A program made the position numbers and the translations under genes. This document shows positions 12,922 through 24,599 of a stretch of DNA of 64,000 nt, piece after piece. This DNA is from Camellia lanceoleosa (lineage: Eukaryota; Streptophyta; Magnoliopsida; Ericales; Theaceae): contig CM045767.1 of NCBI GenBank assembly GCA_025200525.1, positions 119,100,021 through 119,164,020 on the forward strand, written 5' to 3'. Below the pieces are notes generated by a model, which saw nothing but the letters and a program-made list of their open reading frames with translations, had not been told where the DNA came from and did no database searches. Numbering within the stretch: position 1 is the stretch's first letter; each line of letters opens with the position of its first letter.

Positions 12922-13479
12922 GATAAAACCTTTTGCTTCTTTTCTGCAAGTTTACGTACTACACAATTTTTCTTCAAATGCCTCAGAAGTTGAGTTGTAG
13001 CACCAATTGCATGAATTGCAAATTGTGTTTTGCACCAGTGACATTGAGTCCTCTTCGTAGCATCTGGAAGGACCACTTCAGTAAATTCTTTCCAAGCTTG
13101 GGATGTCCTTTTTCTAGACTTCTTTTCAAATGGGTTTTTGTCATTTACAGCTTCTTCATTGTCTCTTTCATTGTTCTCTATTTCAATCATAACATCAACA
13201 TCAACATCAACATCAACATCATTTACAACATCATTGATAGAATTATTCATGAGTGGACTAACGGATGACTCTTCGAATGAAGAAAATGGTGTACACGAAT
13301 CTTGATCTGGAGAAATGAGATGAAGTTGTTTATTTGACATATCTAGAAGGGAGGGAAAAAATAATTTCAAAATATGAGGCTTAAAAAATGTAATCAATAT
13401 TGCTACAAAAGGAAAGAAAACTAAAATAAAAGGAAAGAAAGGTACATTGAAATCAAAATAATGAGATACTTTCAAAATT

Positions 13480-14198
13480 AATCAATTTTCTAAAATAGTT
13501 CCAAAATTAATCAATTTTTCAAAAAATTATGATCAGCTATAGCAACATCGCATTGCATACCCAGCAGCAATATGAAATTCACAAGTTCCAAAATTAATCA
13601 ATTCATCTATGAAATTTTGTCATACCCAGCGGCAACATTGCATCAAAGTAAGCAAAAACATAGCATCAACATTACAAAATAAATAAATAAATAAATAAAT
13701 AAAATAATAATAACAAACCAAAGATTCAGAAAATGGATTAAAAAAATAGAGCAAAGATTCAAAAAAACAAAGTAAACATTCTATTCATTTATTTATGTGT
13801 TCCAGTTTCTCCAAAAAAAAAAAAAAAGAGAGGAATTAGAGTGCCTGGAGCAGCCATGAGATCAATAATGTATTCATTACATCAAAACAACAATCAGTGA
13901 CATCATTACAAACTACTCTATCAAGAACTTCTAAAGCCATAACAATTCTTTCTAGTAAGACAATGAAGACAATTGAATGCAAGATTAAAACATACAGCAT
14001 TCTCCATGATGATCAACACTATTTGTCTAAATAGAAAGGAACACACATCAACAAGTCATGGTGGATTCATCTATGAAACAAGTCAAACATGATGATTATT
14101 TCCAATACAAGTGCCTGGGAAATTCATGTATGAAATTTTGCCATACCCAGCAGCAACATTGCATCAAAGTAAGCAAAAACATAAGAACAACATTACAA

Positions 14199-14235
<37 letters not shown>

Positions 14236-15085
14236 GACCAAGATTCAAAAAATGGATTAAAAAAAAAAAACAGAGCAAAGATTCGAAAAACAAAGTAAAC
14301 ATTCTACACATTTATTTATGTGTTCCAGTTTCTCAAAAAAAAAAAAAATAAAACAACATTGCATGGTGGATTTTGCCATACCCAGCAACAAGTCATGGTG
14401 ATTCATCTATGAAACAAGTCAAACTTGATGATTATTTCCAATATAAAGTGCTTGGGAAATTCATGTATGAAATTCTGCCATACCCAGCAACAACATTGCA
14501 TCAAATTAAGCAAAAACATAGCAACAACATTACCAAAAAAAATAATAATTTAAAAAAAATAATAACAGACCAAGATTCAAAAAATGGATTTAAAAAAAAA
14601 AACAGAGAAAAGATTCAAAAAAACAAAGTAAACCACAGTTCTTCGTTCCCAAATCTTTACCAGAACAAAGAAACGTTGAATAGAAAATTTAATCTTCTGG
14701 TCCCAAAAGTAAGGAATAGAAATGTTGCCACAAAGGATTGAATAGAAAATTTAATCTTCTGGTCCCAAATCTTTACCAGAACAAAGAAACGTTGATATTC
14801 AGCACAGTTCTTCGTTCGATTCGATGTTGTGACCCTAGCCCCAAAATTTGTTTACAGAGAAATGAGATGAGACCAAATCTCTTAAAATGGAGATGAAAAA
14901 TAAGAAAATAAGGAAGAAAGAGTAGCAGACAAAGGTTGTAGAACAATCTCTCTCTATTATTCGAATCAGGAAAAGCTTTTATGGAAACAACTTTTTTTAG
15001 AGTGAGCAAACCGCAACAACTTCCAGAGAAAAAGATTTGAGGATTAAAACCCTAATTTCATAACACACATATATATATATATAGA
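13480..15085. repeat. hAT-1 5' region with three diverged tandem copies
   Basis: A block containing CATACCCAGC(A/G)GCAACATTGCATCAAA, an (ATA)n or (AAAT)n run, and CAAAGATTCAAAAAA...GTAAAC occurs near 13620-13800, 14145-14335 and 14475-14640. Two direct copies of GAATAGAAAATTTAATCTTC (14677 and 14740) and of CTTTACCAGAACAAAGAAAC (14657 and 14770) follow. This is the upstream region of the minus-strand transposase. It holds no convincing coding sequence. Confidence 0.65.
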
Positions 15086-15290
15086 TGTAGAAACCCCATT
15101 TTTGACCGACCTTAAGACTTAGACGTCATCGTTTGAGCACGCAGTGATCGCACACGTTTGTGCTCGTTTTGAGTTTACGGAGTTTTCGGCTGAGTGCCTT
15201 GCCTCCGGGCCTCTGAACTCTTTGTGTTTTGGCTCGGTTTGTGGACCAAGCCTTGTTAACCTTGCCTGGAGGGAGAGAGGGGTCTGTAGG

Positions 15291-15860
15291 CCACTTTTTG
15301 TGGTCGTGGACCACTTTTCTCTCCTGTAGGCTAGTTTTTGATTTCCGGAGTCTTCGGCCGCACGCCTAGTCTCGGGACAGCTTAGCGTTCTCCTCTTGGC
15401 TTGGTTTTTGGACCATGCCTTGTTGCCTTGGTCAAGAGGGACACAGAGGTTTTGTAGACCACTTTTTGTGGCCGTAGACCACTTTTCCCTCCTGTAGACC
15501 ACTTTCTGCGCCCGTAGACTAGTTTTCGAGGTTTTCGGCTACGTGCCTTCACCTACGGACTCTTGTCTTGCATCCTTTTTGGTTTGTTTTTAGCACAAAC
15601 CTTGTTTTCCTTGCTTGGAGGGTGGAATAGGGGTTGTAGACCAATTTCTCTTCTTGAAAACCACTTTTCCTGCCTGCTAGCCAATTTTCTGGTCGGCCAA
15701 TTGGTCTTGGTGGTCTTTGAACCACCAAAAGTGGTCAGCAGCCATGCCACCACCTTGCTTTCCTTGTGCAAACCACTCCTCTCCCTTGCCGACCAGTTGG
15801 TCTCCTTCTAGACCACTTTTTCTGGTTGGCCGACCAGTGTAAGTAGCTGGCCGACCACTT
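15291..15860 (+). repeat. 20-bp-phased GTAGACCACTTTT tags in Ogre-like LTR
   Basis: GTAGACCACTTTT-type tags recur at exactly 20-bp steps: CCACTTTT or CTAGTTTT at 15291, 15311 and 15331; GTAGAC at 15454, 15474, 15494 and 15514; CCA(A/C)TTT at 15641, 15661 and 15681; GACCA at 15791, 15811, 15832 and 15853. The last block contains GGTTGGCCGACCA and CTGGCCGACCA palindromes. The array is upstream of the TATA-like box at 15991. Confidence 0.85.
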
Positions 15861-17059
15861 CAACTGGTCGGCAGCTTTCTTGCATTTTCTGTAGGTGTTG
15901 TGGATGCCAACTGTGCCAGTTGTTGGACATAAAAAACATTGTCCATATATGTGTATGGATGGATTGATTCAAGCTTGATGCTTGGTCTTCTATAAGAGGG
16001 AACCTCCTCCCTCTTGTCTCAGGTTCAGAAAAATTGCATAGAGCTATACATACATATCTATCTCTATATTTCTTCCTTGGTTCCATATTTGTGCTTGAAA
16101 GTGTAGTTTCTTTACATTTTTGCACACAAGCACATAGTGAAACACCACACTCTTGTTGCTGAGGTACTTGAGGGTCTTGTTTGAACTCAAGAGTTGGTTT
16201 TTAGCTCAGAAAAGCTACTGGAATTGCTTCCTTGAAGTTGTTCTACAAGGGTGAGTCACTAGCCCCTTTTAAGCTTTGTGTTCATTGCTTATTTGGTCCT
16301 ATTTGCATGCTTCTTTAGGCTTAACTTTCTATTACAAAAAGTTCCGGTTTTAAGTGCGCAACATGTTTGTTTGAGGCCTCTTTGGTGTTGGGGGTGATCT
16401 ACTCCCTTGCATGCCTTATTTGCTAGGCTTTTGAGCCATCACTTTAGGCCCTTGAGATCACTTTCTCTTAGCCTTTTAACCACTGAAATCCAGTGGATTT
16501 TCAGTGGTAGGGATTGTGTTTTGAGGTGCCAAATAGGAGAGGGTCATCCCCTTTCCTTGTATCTTGGTTGCTTGCCTTGTTGGCCTCATGTTTGAGGATG
16601 TTTATCTAGCATATGTTGGCTCCATCTCAGCTTATTTTTGACCTTATTTCAGTATGGCATACCTCTGTTTTGGCTTAGTTTAGGTCACCCTTGCATGCTC
16701 TATACACTTGTAGTGTAATCCTTGCAAACTAGCCTTACATGCTTGTGTTGATAGCTCATCTTTCTAGCATGTTTTGGTCCTATCTCAGCAAGTTTTTGGT
16801 GTTGTTTTGTCATGGTATAACTCTATTTTGGGTTGGTTCGATAGCCTCTTGTATGCTCCTTGCTCTTGTAGTGTAATCTTGCAATCTAGCCTAACATGCA
16901 TCATGCTTTGGACCATCATTGTAGCATGTTTTTGGCTCTACTCCAGGAAGCTTTTCTTCATGTTTTTCCATGCTTAAGCTTTGTTTGAAGTTGTTTTGGT
17001 CATGCATGCCTTGCTTTGTATAGCCATAGTGCATTCTAGCTCACTAGCTTTGAGTTTTC

Positions 17060-18000
17060 GAGTCACTAGCATGCATTGCTTGGGCTATTTGCATGATTTA
17101 GCATCATTTGATATGTGATTTCAGTGCATGTAGTGTGGTCATGCCCTCACATCTTTCACTCATTCAATGCTTTGGAGGGTTGGTTCTTTATGCTTTAAAA
17201 ATGAGCCATTGTGTATGCCATCTTGCCTAAGCTTTTGGGTTGCCATTTCAGTGTGTATTTGGTCCTATTTTGCCATGATACAACTCTGATTTTTGTTGGT
17301 AAAGTCATCTCATGCTTGGTTTTGGCAGGTGTAGTGTAATCCTCCTTATTAGCCTTGCATACTCCATACTTCATACCCTTCATGCTATCTTGTTTTGGTT
17401 ATACTCCATGCATGTTTTAGCCTTAATTTGACATGCTCTAGGACTATTTTGGGTTGTCTTGGCCATGTGGCTCATGTATTGCATAGTTGTAGTACAATTG
17501 GCCTTGCTAGCCTTGAGTTTTGAGCACCATAGCATGCTTCATTTGTGACATATACATGATTTGGCATCATTTAACATGATATTTCAGAGCATATAACATT
17601 GCCATGTTCTCACTTCTTTCACCCTTTGAGTGCTTTTAAGGGTTATGCATTATTGCCTTGTTTATGGCCTAATGTGTATGCATGCATGTCTAGACTTGTG
17701 AGCTCCCATCTCAGCATATTTTGGTCCTTGTTTTGACCTATTTGAGCTCTGTCCATGGTTAGTTCAATCATTTGTGCCATGTGTTGCATGCCTCTTATGT
17801 AGTCCCTCTTGGTAGCCTTGTGCCTTAGGCCCTCTTGCATGCCATACTTGTGTTGTTTGAATGGTTTGGCATCATTTCATACATGATTTCAGAGCATATA
17901 GTGTTGTCACACTTCCATATTTGTCATTTCTTAATCATGTTTGAGAGTTGTGCTCTTATGCTTAGTTGATGGGCCAATGTGTATGCATGCTTGTATTGCT
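17060..18000 (+). repeat. Diverged internal repeats in Ogre-like LTR
   Basis: The block GCATCATTT...GATTTCAG(A/T)GCAT...TCACTTCTTTCA recurs near 17100, 17560 and 17868. Around it, CATGTTTTGG(T/C)C(C/A)T phrases recur from about 16600 to 18060. The repeats are old and differ greatly, with no reading frame preserved. Confidence 0.6.
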
Positions 18001-18556
18001 TTCGGACTTCATTTTCAGCATGTTTTGGCCATTGTCTTGGCATGCATGAGGCTTGTTTGAGGTTGGTTTGGTCCATTGAGTATTGCATTACATAACCCTT
18101 GCATTGTATGTTGTTTGTGTGTTATTACATTGCATAGTGTTTGCATGTTGTTGCATGCTCATGTTGCATTGCATTGTGTTTGGTATGCTTGAGTTGCATT
18201 GCATGTTTGGATTGAACGTCAATCCGAACATGAGAAACGAGGGATGTTTTATACTTGAAGTGATGAAACGTGCCTCATTTCTCGATCGCTGATGCTCTTG
18301 ATCATGCATGATAGAGTTTAAGGCCCTTATGTGTTATTTGTGCATTCATTGAAATTGAATTGTGCAAAATTGGCTTCTCGGCCATCGTGCATTGCGATGC
18401 TCGGTTGGTGGCCCGAGGGTCGAGAACCGCACTCCCTTGAGCTTAAGAAATGATAGGGAGGGTGGTTGTGCACACATATCTTGCAAATACACTGATGTGT
18501 CCCTTCTTGTTCTCTGTTGCAGCAAAATGGAGTTGTGCAGAATTTTTCGATCGGCA

Positions 18557-18650
18557 GACCAGTAAAAGTGGCTGGCCGACCACTTTTTCTTGTCTACAGC
18601 AAATGTAAGTGGTCTACAGGTGGTCTACACCACCAATAAGTGGTCGGCAG
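18557..18650 (+). repeat. Second GGCCGACCACTTTT tag cluster, 3' part of Ogre-like LTR
   Basis: CAGACCAGTAAAAGTGG, GGCCGACCACTTTTT, AAGTGGTCTACAGG, TGGTCTACACC and AAGTGGTCGGCAG occur within 95 bp. The first two tags are 21 bp apart. The tag family of the 5' part of the LTR is thus repeated about 2.7 kb downstream, in both orientations. Confidence 0.7.
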
Positions 18651-19925
18651 CCTTCCTGGAGGTTCCCATGATGGAGTAGAAGCTATCTGGAGCTTTGTGC
18701 AGTGTTCTAAGATCAAATGCAAACAGCGGCAGGTTGGGGCATCGTAATGGATTTCCAAACGAGGCGACCGAGCATGCATACACTTCTCGTCCCGAGGCTT
18801 CTCTTCTTACTGCTTTACTTAGCTTCTTTGCTTAGCTAGCTAATGCTTTGGTTTTGTAATTAAGTAGTTAATGCACTTAGCTAATCAATTTGTGTTATAA
18901 TAACTAATTAGTTAGCTAGGATTAGTTAATTAGTTTTGTTTTGTAATAATTAGTTTAATTAGCTTAGATTAGCTAGTTAGCTTATTATTCGAACCCTCCA
19001 TCGAAAGGGCAAATGTTGTAATAAGCGTGTGTGTGTGATGCATGTCTTCCAACCCCATTTCTTTCTCCCTTTTACTTACCTGCTTTCGATGGTTAGTTTT
19101 GGGGCATGTTTCAATTAGCATACTTATGCTTGCATGTTTGCATCCATTCATCTATCTTGCATGCACCGGGCTCGGCGTATCATTCAAACTGCATCGTATT
19201 TCAATACCAATTTGAATACATGTTATCTAGTTGCATTCATATGACATATTAGAATAGCCGAGCCTATCTTAGTTGCATTTTTGCATGTGTTGCATTAAAC
19301 ATTGTTAACATAGCTAGGATCATGTATGGATTACTAACTAGCTTCTTTTTTTGCTCGGAATACACTGTGAGTGTTTATGCTTCAGCATCCTTGCATGTGT
19401 GTGAGTGTTACCATGTCAGCATGCTTGCCGTGAGGCTATTTGCTTAATTGCTATAACTGCATGAATGCCTGTGGATGAAGGCTCCATTACTTGAATTGGG
19501 ACAATTTATCGAAATGTAAGTTTTAAGCCTACTTGATGTGGTAAATCATGTTGTTTTCTAAGCCCACTTGAGGGTGGCAAAATTCGCGTCTTAGCCTACT
19601 TGCGAGTAGTAACTTCAAATCATTTTCGAAAAAAACAAACATTAGATTTTTTTTTCCAAATTGAGTGATTTAGTGTATACTTGTATGCTGTGCGCATCAC
19701 ATAGTAAGCTAGCTAATAAACTGGAATAAGAACACATGTGTTTTCAAAAACAACATATCATGTTAATAAAGGCCGATCCTTTGATCGGGCGAGCGGGGGT
19801 GCTCATTGTATGACCTTCCCCACTCGTACCCAAGTTCCCGAGCCGAGGCAACTTTGGTGATGATGGACACGTGGCTTTAGGCATGAGTCAGTGTTTCCTA
19901 AATTTCCCAAAACAAAACATTTAGG

Positions 19926-19941
19926 TGGCGACTCTGAAATC
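19926..19941 (+). other. Putative primer-binding site (tRNA-Arg type)
   Basis: TGGCGACTCTGAAATC follows the putative LTR end by 6 bp. TGGCGAC complements a tRNA 3' end of GTCGCCA, as known for Tat/Ogre-type elements. The 3' half of the site matches the family form (CTCTGCTGGGGA) poorly. Confidence 0.6.
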
Positions 19942-20352
19942 TGGCAAAGCAGTCCATGTTTGGCGCTTTTTGATTAAAATCGATTTTTCAAAACGATTTA
20001 CCGGATTTGGACTCTTTGGTGATTTATCAGTCTCACATTGCACTTTATGAGATTAGATTCAGAATCGTGACATGAGTTTGAACTGTAGTAACTAAGAACA
20101 ATAATTCACACCCTCACGCGAGGAGCAGAGTTTCGGGCGGTCTATGATAGGCTCGCGAGCCCAACCGAGCCGAGCCTTACCAAGCTCGGGCTTGGTTCAT
20201 TAAGAAAACGAGCTGAAAATTCTAGCTCAAGCTCGTTTATTAAGCAACCGAACCAAGCTTGAGCCGAGCCTAATCGAGTCGAGCTCGAGCATGTTCGTGA
20301 ATAGATCGGTTCGTTTGTAGCCCTAGTTTTAGGTAATTTTTAGTGTGATCCA

Positions 20353-20916
20353 TAGGGCTGAGTAAGGAAATCAAAAAATTCGCAATTCAAATTAGTCCAG
20401 TCCAATCTAATAGGTTTGGATTGGTTTTTTGAATCTGTAATTTGATTCTAGTTTGGAAAATTAGAGAATTGGTCTCTGCGGATCAATTCTAGATTTAAGT
20501 TCACCGTTTCGAATTAGAACCGAACTAGAAAGTATGTAACTTAAAATTATATACATACTATACACCTTGATGCATATAATCCTAGATATTATGTTTAAGT
20601 TATGATTTGAAAAATTATGGGTAGATTTATGAATATTTTCTTAATGTTATGTTTTTGTTTGGTGTGCATGTTATTATTATTTTAAAAATTTATGATAGGT
20701 TGATTTGTTTTGAAAATGTTATATGATTTTTCTTGTGAATAGATTATGTAAAACCGTAATTCTAAAATGAGCCAAACCATATTTAAATGATTTGGTTCAG
20801 ATTAGTTCCATGATTTTAAATATATTGGTTTGGTTCCAATTTTTATGGAACCGTAAACGACGGATTGGTCTTGGTTTTACCCCAAATTGAACCAATCCGA
20901 ACCATAATCACCCCTA
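20353..20916. mobile_element. Small non-autonomous hAT (564 bp)
   Basis: The ends are TAGGGCTGAGTAAGGAAATC and the complement of TAGGGGTGATTATGGTTCGG. A near-perfect 8-bp duplication flanks them (GTGATCCA at 20345-20352, GTGATCCG at 20917-20924). Subterminal GGTTTGGATTGG/CCAATCCGAACC repeats fit hAT. The element is non-coding and lies only 27 bp from the hAT-1 right end. Confidence 0.85.
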
Positions 20917-20924
20917 GTGATCCG

Positions 20925-21641
20925 GTTTCAATTTACATTAAAGTTGATTTTATATATTGGGTAATGTTATCACAAATAAGTTATGTCATTTGTAAATTTA
21001 ATTATTATAATTGGCATAACTCAATATTATGAGAGTTATAACTATAAAAACAAATAAGTTATAATCAGACACAGGTATAACAAAGAACTCTTGAATCATA
21101 TATAAAATAATGTCATTACTAACCTCACAATGAATGATAACTAACAATACAATAGATTATAAATAAAAACACAAAAATTGTAACTAACGGTGCATTCTCT
21201 CCAATAATATTACATATTTTTGAAAAATATATTCAAAAAAGTGCTTGAAAAATTATATTAATGCATCACATTCATTTTAAGTGTGGTTTGCATTCTCTCC
21301 GTTCCTAATTTTGACCGACACATAGGTCTATCATGAGTTTCGTTTCAATAATTTATTTTGCAAGGCGAATCCACTATGTATATTATTTATAAAAAAAAAA
21401 TTATGTTAATCTGATAATCATAACTTATTCATTTATTGTATTTATTTGTAAAAAATTAACGGTAAATATGTTTTTAAAAATAAATCATCCATTTTATTGT
21501 ATAACTTGCAACTGATTTATAAAATTATCCTTTGAATTTTGTTGTATTCACTAATCACGTAATATACTAGGCGAACTTATCTACTTAAGCCAATTTTGAC
21601 TCCATGAATGACATCATTTCTAACTTCACCATATTTATTAT
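20925..21641. other. AT-rich spacer, no gene seen
   Basis: No exon or element terminus is recognised in this AT-rich stretch. Confidence 0.5.
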
Positions 21642-22180
21642 TGTTAGATATATATTATTATACTTATCTGATGTATTGGAGATGTATCTCATCTCTTTTT
21701 CTATACTTATCTCATTTTTTCTTAGTCTATAAATACAGGCTTCTTGTATTTCATTCATTAATTCAATATAGAGTTTCTCTTTTTTCTTCTCTCTTTACTT
21801 TCATAACATGGTATCAAAGCCTAGGGTTCTCTCCTAACCTCTTTTTTTTCTTTTTTCCTGGTTCTGTCCCTGTTGGTTTCTGCTGGCTTCTGCGTATCTT
21901 GTTCATCACTGTTTCAACATTTGGACTATACTAAACTCTTCGTCTCTTCAAGACGAAGCCAACGCCACCAGACTCACATCTATCAGACACCACACGCGCC
22001 CTCCCCTGCCACCCAAAAACCGGCATGTGTTTGACATCGGTTCCACTCTCACCACACTCCCACACGCATCGTCTCAGTCGATTTCCCTCAGCTTCTGTCC
22101 CTCGGTTTCCACCTCGGCCTCCATTGGCTCGCACATCGGCTTCCTCCTCAGCCAATGTGATTTAAATTATTATTGAAACA
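21642..22180 (+). mobile_element. Copia short LTR with primer-binding site, truncated
   Basis: A 167-bp LTR (21642-21808) runs from TGTTAGATATATATT to CTTTCATAACA. TGGTATCAAAGC (21809-21820) follows at once, the initiator-Met primer-binding site of copia elements. TATAAATA at 21728 is its promoter. About 350 bp of leader follow before gypsy LTR sequence takes over, so no gag or pol is left for this copy. Family and size resemble the minus-strand LTR at 24409, but the two are not alleles of one element. Confidence 0.85.
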
Positions 22181-22199
22181 TCGGCTTCTATAGTTGTAT

Positions 22200-23400
22200 T
22201 ACATGAGGAATTTCATGGAGAAAATGGAAAATTGTTGACTTTGATGCTTATGGTTGAGTTGTCTTGGAAAATCAATATTTAGAAAATGATGTTGAACATA
22301 TGGAAAATACATGAATGTTGAGGTTGTTATATCATCCTTTAGAATTATATTATGATGATTAACATATGAAAAATGCTTGAAAAATTATATTCTATTATTT
22401 TATCTCTTGTAAACGTATTATGATGTTGCATTGATAAGAGATTTGGAAAGTGATCACAATGGAGATATGTGTAGGAGAAATTAAAAATGGATTATATTAA
22501 TGCATTGGACATTTTGCATCATTACATTTTGTCATAGATGCAATTGATTTTTATTCTTTCATTAGAAAAGTATTGCTTTGAGTAAGGAAATTGTTTTGTG
22601 AAACAATATCATATTGATTTGTTTTTGGGGTAAATACATTGGTAAATCCAGATAGGGAGTGTAATTGGTATTGGTTAAGTTGGTCTAAGTGTCCATGGTG
22701 AAAGACGAAAAACATGCACGGAGGACGTACCACATGCCTTCCAGTTAGCTGCCGGTAAAGTAGGAATTGGCAGTACTTGTTATGCCTACTTGCAGACACC
22801 AACATAAGGATTACCTGAGTCGTATTTACTGTCCCTTTGAATTACACTGAAATTATTGAATTGTTAAATTCACAAGATTGCATTATGCACAAAAGTTTCA
22901 AAAGATAAAGATATATGTTTTTGAACATGGCATGGCATATGCATTCATCCCATGAAATTGTATAAAATGTACATACTTTGTGAAGATTTTCCTACTGGAC
23001 TTTGTGCTCAGCCTATGAGATTTTGTGCAGGAAATGATGTGGTGATCCCGTCGAGTTAGAGGCGTGAAATATGTCTTGAGAGCACGAGGCTATTTTCTTT
23101 TGTTGTAATTGTTTTGACAAGCCAATGGCTTTACATGTATGGGTTCGGAAAACTATTTTTGTGTAACCGGGCTTAAGTCTTGGAATTTGTAGCCCTTGAG
23201 GGTATTAATTCGTACTTGACTTATCATGTTACATGCTATAGATTCATATTCTAGAAATATTGAATGTATAACCACATGTGGGACATTCTTTTGTAAAATC
23301 TCAGGAGTTTAATGAATCTTCATGTTAGGGATTGATGTTAATGGCTATGTTGAGATTTTATGTTCCATATATATGTTAAGCATTGGAGAAGTTGATTGGA
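22200..23400 (+). mobile_element. Gypsy LTR fragment related to the 10696 solo LTR
   Basis: The plus strand here matches the minus strand of the solo LTR at 10696-12921 in order: TATGCCTACTTGCAGACACC near 22780 and AAGGATTACC at 22806, then GTGTAACCGGGCTTAAG near 23161 and CATGCTATAGATTCAT near 23232. Divergence is large. The tag-array part and the terminal GGGCGTTACA are not found, so this is a truncated old LTR. Confidence 0.7.
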
Positions 23401-24408
23401 AATCAGATGACGTAAATGGAAATTAATAAATCCTATATTGTGTAAATTTTCATAGCATGACAAAAATACTAAGTAAGAAGCTTTTTTTTTGTTCATTTTT
23501 TTATTATTATTTGTACATACATCATATATAAATTATTCATTATTTTATACTAGTCAAGTTTGAGCTTACTTGAAACTCTATACCAATTCAATCAATTTAT
23601 TCTCAAATGAGCCAAACAAACAGACAATATAAGAGAAAGGGTGGAGGTAATGTGAGATTTGAAAAGAGAGATTATGTGTGGGGGTAGAGGTTGACTTGGG
23701 GGAAAATGTAGGGAATGAAGGTTACAAGTTGAGGTAATCGCATAGTAAATGTGCTTTAAATATGAGTTGATGTGCTTAAAGGACAAATGATGAAAATTGA
23801 AAAGATGATAGTCGGCGAAGGGTGGAGGCTGAAAAGAGTTATCGGAGGAAACATTTTAAAAAGAAATGGTTAACAGGTCTACAGATCAACGTATAAGATA
23901 GCTGTATATAAAATCTTTTGATAAGGAAGATCCATTATAAAAATATATATATAATAACTTTTTTATATATATATTTAGAATCCAGTGTATAATACGGGCA
24001 ATTTACTAATACATATTTTACAAAAAAAAAAAAAAATTGTTTTGAAATGAGAGGTGGTGACTAGAGGTGATTACAAATGGAAGGAGCTGGTCAAAAAAAG
24101 TTGTAATTACGAGATTGGTTTGTTCACCACCAGAGATAAAGGGATTTGTCGAATGGTAGGATGGAAAAGAAAAGAATGAATGAAACTTGTTTTTAAAATA
24201 TTTTTTATTTATTAGGATTTAGTAAATTTTATAAATTTTTTTAATAATCTTTGGAAATGAAAAAATAAATAAAAAAATACTACTATGCTCACTGGCTACT
24301 CAATTTTGCTAGTTTAGTATGACATATCATAATAAAATAATAGGTCACTTTTTTTTTTTTTTCCTTTCAAAAAAGTAAAAAATAAAATATTAATTGGTGA
24401 TGAAATAA
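23401..24408. other. AT-rich spacer, no gene seen
   Basis: Mostly AT-rich. No exon or mobile-element end is recognised. Confidence 0.5.
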
Positions 24409-24590
24409 TGTAGAGAAAAAAGTAAAACTCTATATATGTTATTGTATTGAATCAAGTGCAATGACTCCTATATTTATAGGAGGAGAGAATATACACTAAG
24501 TAGGGAGGTGTATCAATCACACACACTAAATATGGCAGGTACAATAATCACTACCAATTAACAATATAAAACTATATATATACACTAACA
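24409..24590 (-). mobile_element. Copia 3' LTR (182 bp)
   Basis: On the minus strand it reads TGTTAGTGTATATATATAG to TTTTTTCTCTACA. The promoter TATAAATATAGGAG is near 24475. The polypurine tract TGCAAGGGGC (24591-24600) lies just outside, and the minus-strand RNase H coding sequence comes next. It is therefore the 3' LTR of the pol fragment at 24600-25870. Confidence 0.88.
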
Positions 24591-24599
24591 GCCCCTTGC

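Larger units (their letters stand above)
8986..13340 (-). pseudogene. hAT-1 transposase, split by a solo LTR
   Basis: This is the transposase of hAT-1, which would bind the element ends and catalyse cut-and-paste transposition. The frame starts at ATG 13340 (MSNKQLH). It has an acidic Asp-Val repeat, then a BED zinc finger (CHWCKTQF ... HLKKNC, near 13060-12950). At codon context KVLS it is interrupted by the LTR at 10696-12921. Removing the LTR and one GATAA duplicate restores a continuous frame (KVLS-FSIIGSD). It continues through the catalytic-core region (DNASYNDVA, HVRCCAHILN, CPTRWN) to the C-terminal dimerisation domain (SVASESTFSAGSRVI) and stops at 8986. At least three in-frame stops are visible: between VKQL and LPSKK near 9968, after FFHNT near 9400, and after DIYLE near 9275. 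All could be single-base changes. Otherwise the protein is well preserved. Confidence 0.9.
15086..19919 (+). mobile_element. Tat/Ogre-like gypsy LTR (~4.8 kb)
   Basis: It begins TGTAGAAACCCCATTTTTGA and ends near AAAACAAAACA, followed after a few bases by TGGCGACTCTGAAATC at 19926. A TGGCGAC start is the primer-binding signature (tRNA-Arg type) of Tat/Ogre/Retand gypsy elements, which have very long LTRs. A TATA-like TATAAG lies at 15991. Only about 140 bp of leader (19920-20065) follows before hAT-1 sequence resumes, so the rest of the element is lost. No 5-bp target duplication could be identified. The LTR has no coding potential and contains tag arrays and degenerate internal repeats. Confidence 0.7.
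7914..20325 (-). mobile_element. hAT DNA transposon hAT-1 (12.4 kb), TSD GTTTTAGG
   Basis: The ends are TAGGGCTGCAAACAAGCCGA at left and GGTTCGTTTGTAGCCCTA at right. A perfect 8-bp target duplication GTTTTAGG flanks them (7906-7913 and 20326-20333). Both subterminal regions are packed with AGCTCG/GAGCCGAGC repeats (7930-8130 and 20155-20300), the kind of sequence that hAT transposases bind. The minus-strand transposase (8986-13340) carries a BED finger and an hAT dimerisation domain. Later insertions inflate the element: a solo LTR at 10696-12921 and a Tat/Ogre-like LTR at 15086-19919. Without them it would be about 5.3 kb, close to a normal hAT. The transposase has in-frame stops, so the copy appears non-autonomous. 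Confidence 0.95.

Noticed and set aside
15144..15502. Open frames with Cys/Trp-rich repeats near the Ogre-like LTR start
   Set aside because: They are translations of the 20-bp GTAGACCACTTTT tags.
15086..20065. Complete solo LTR with target duplication
   Set aside because: No 5-bp match to ATAGA was found near the right side, and primer-site sequence follows the LTR end. A truncated element fits better.
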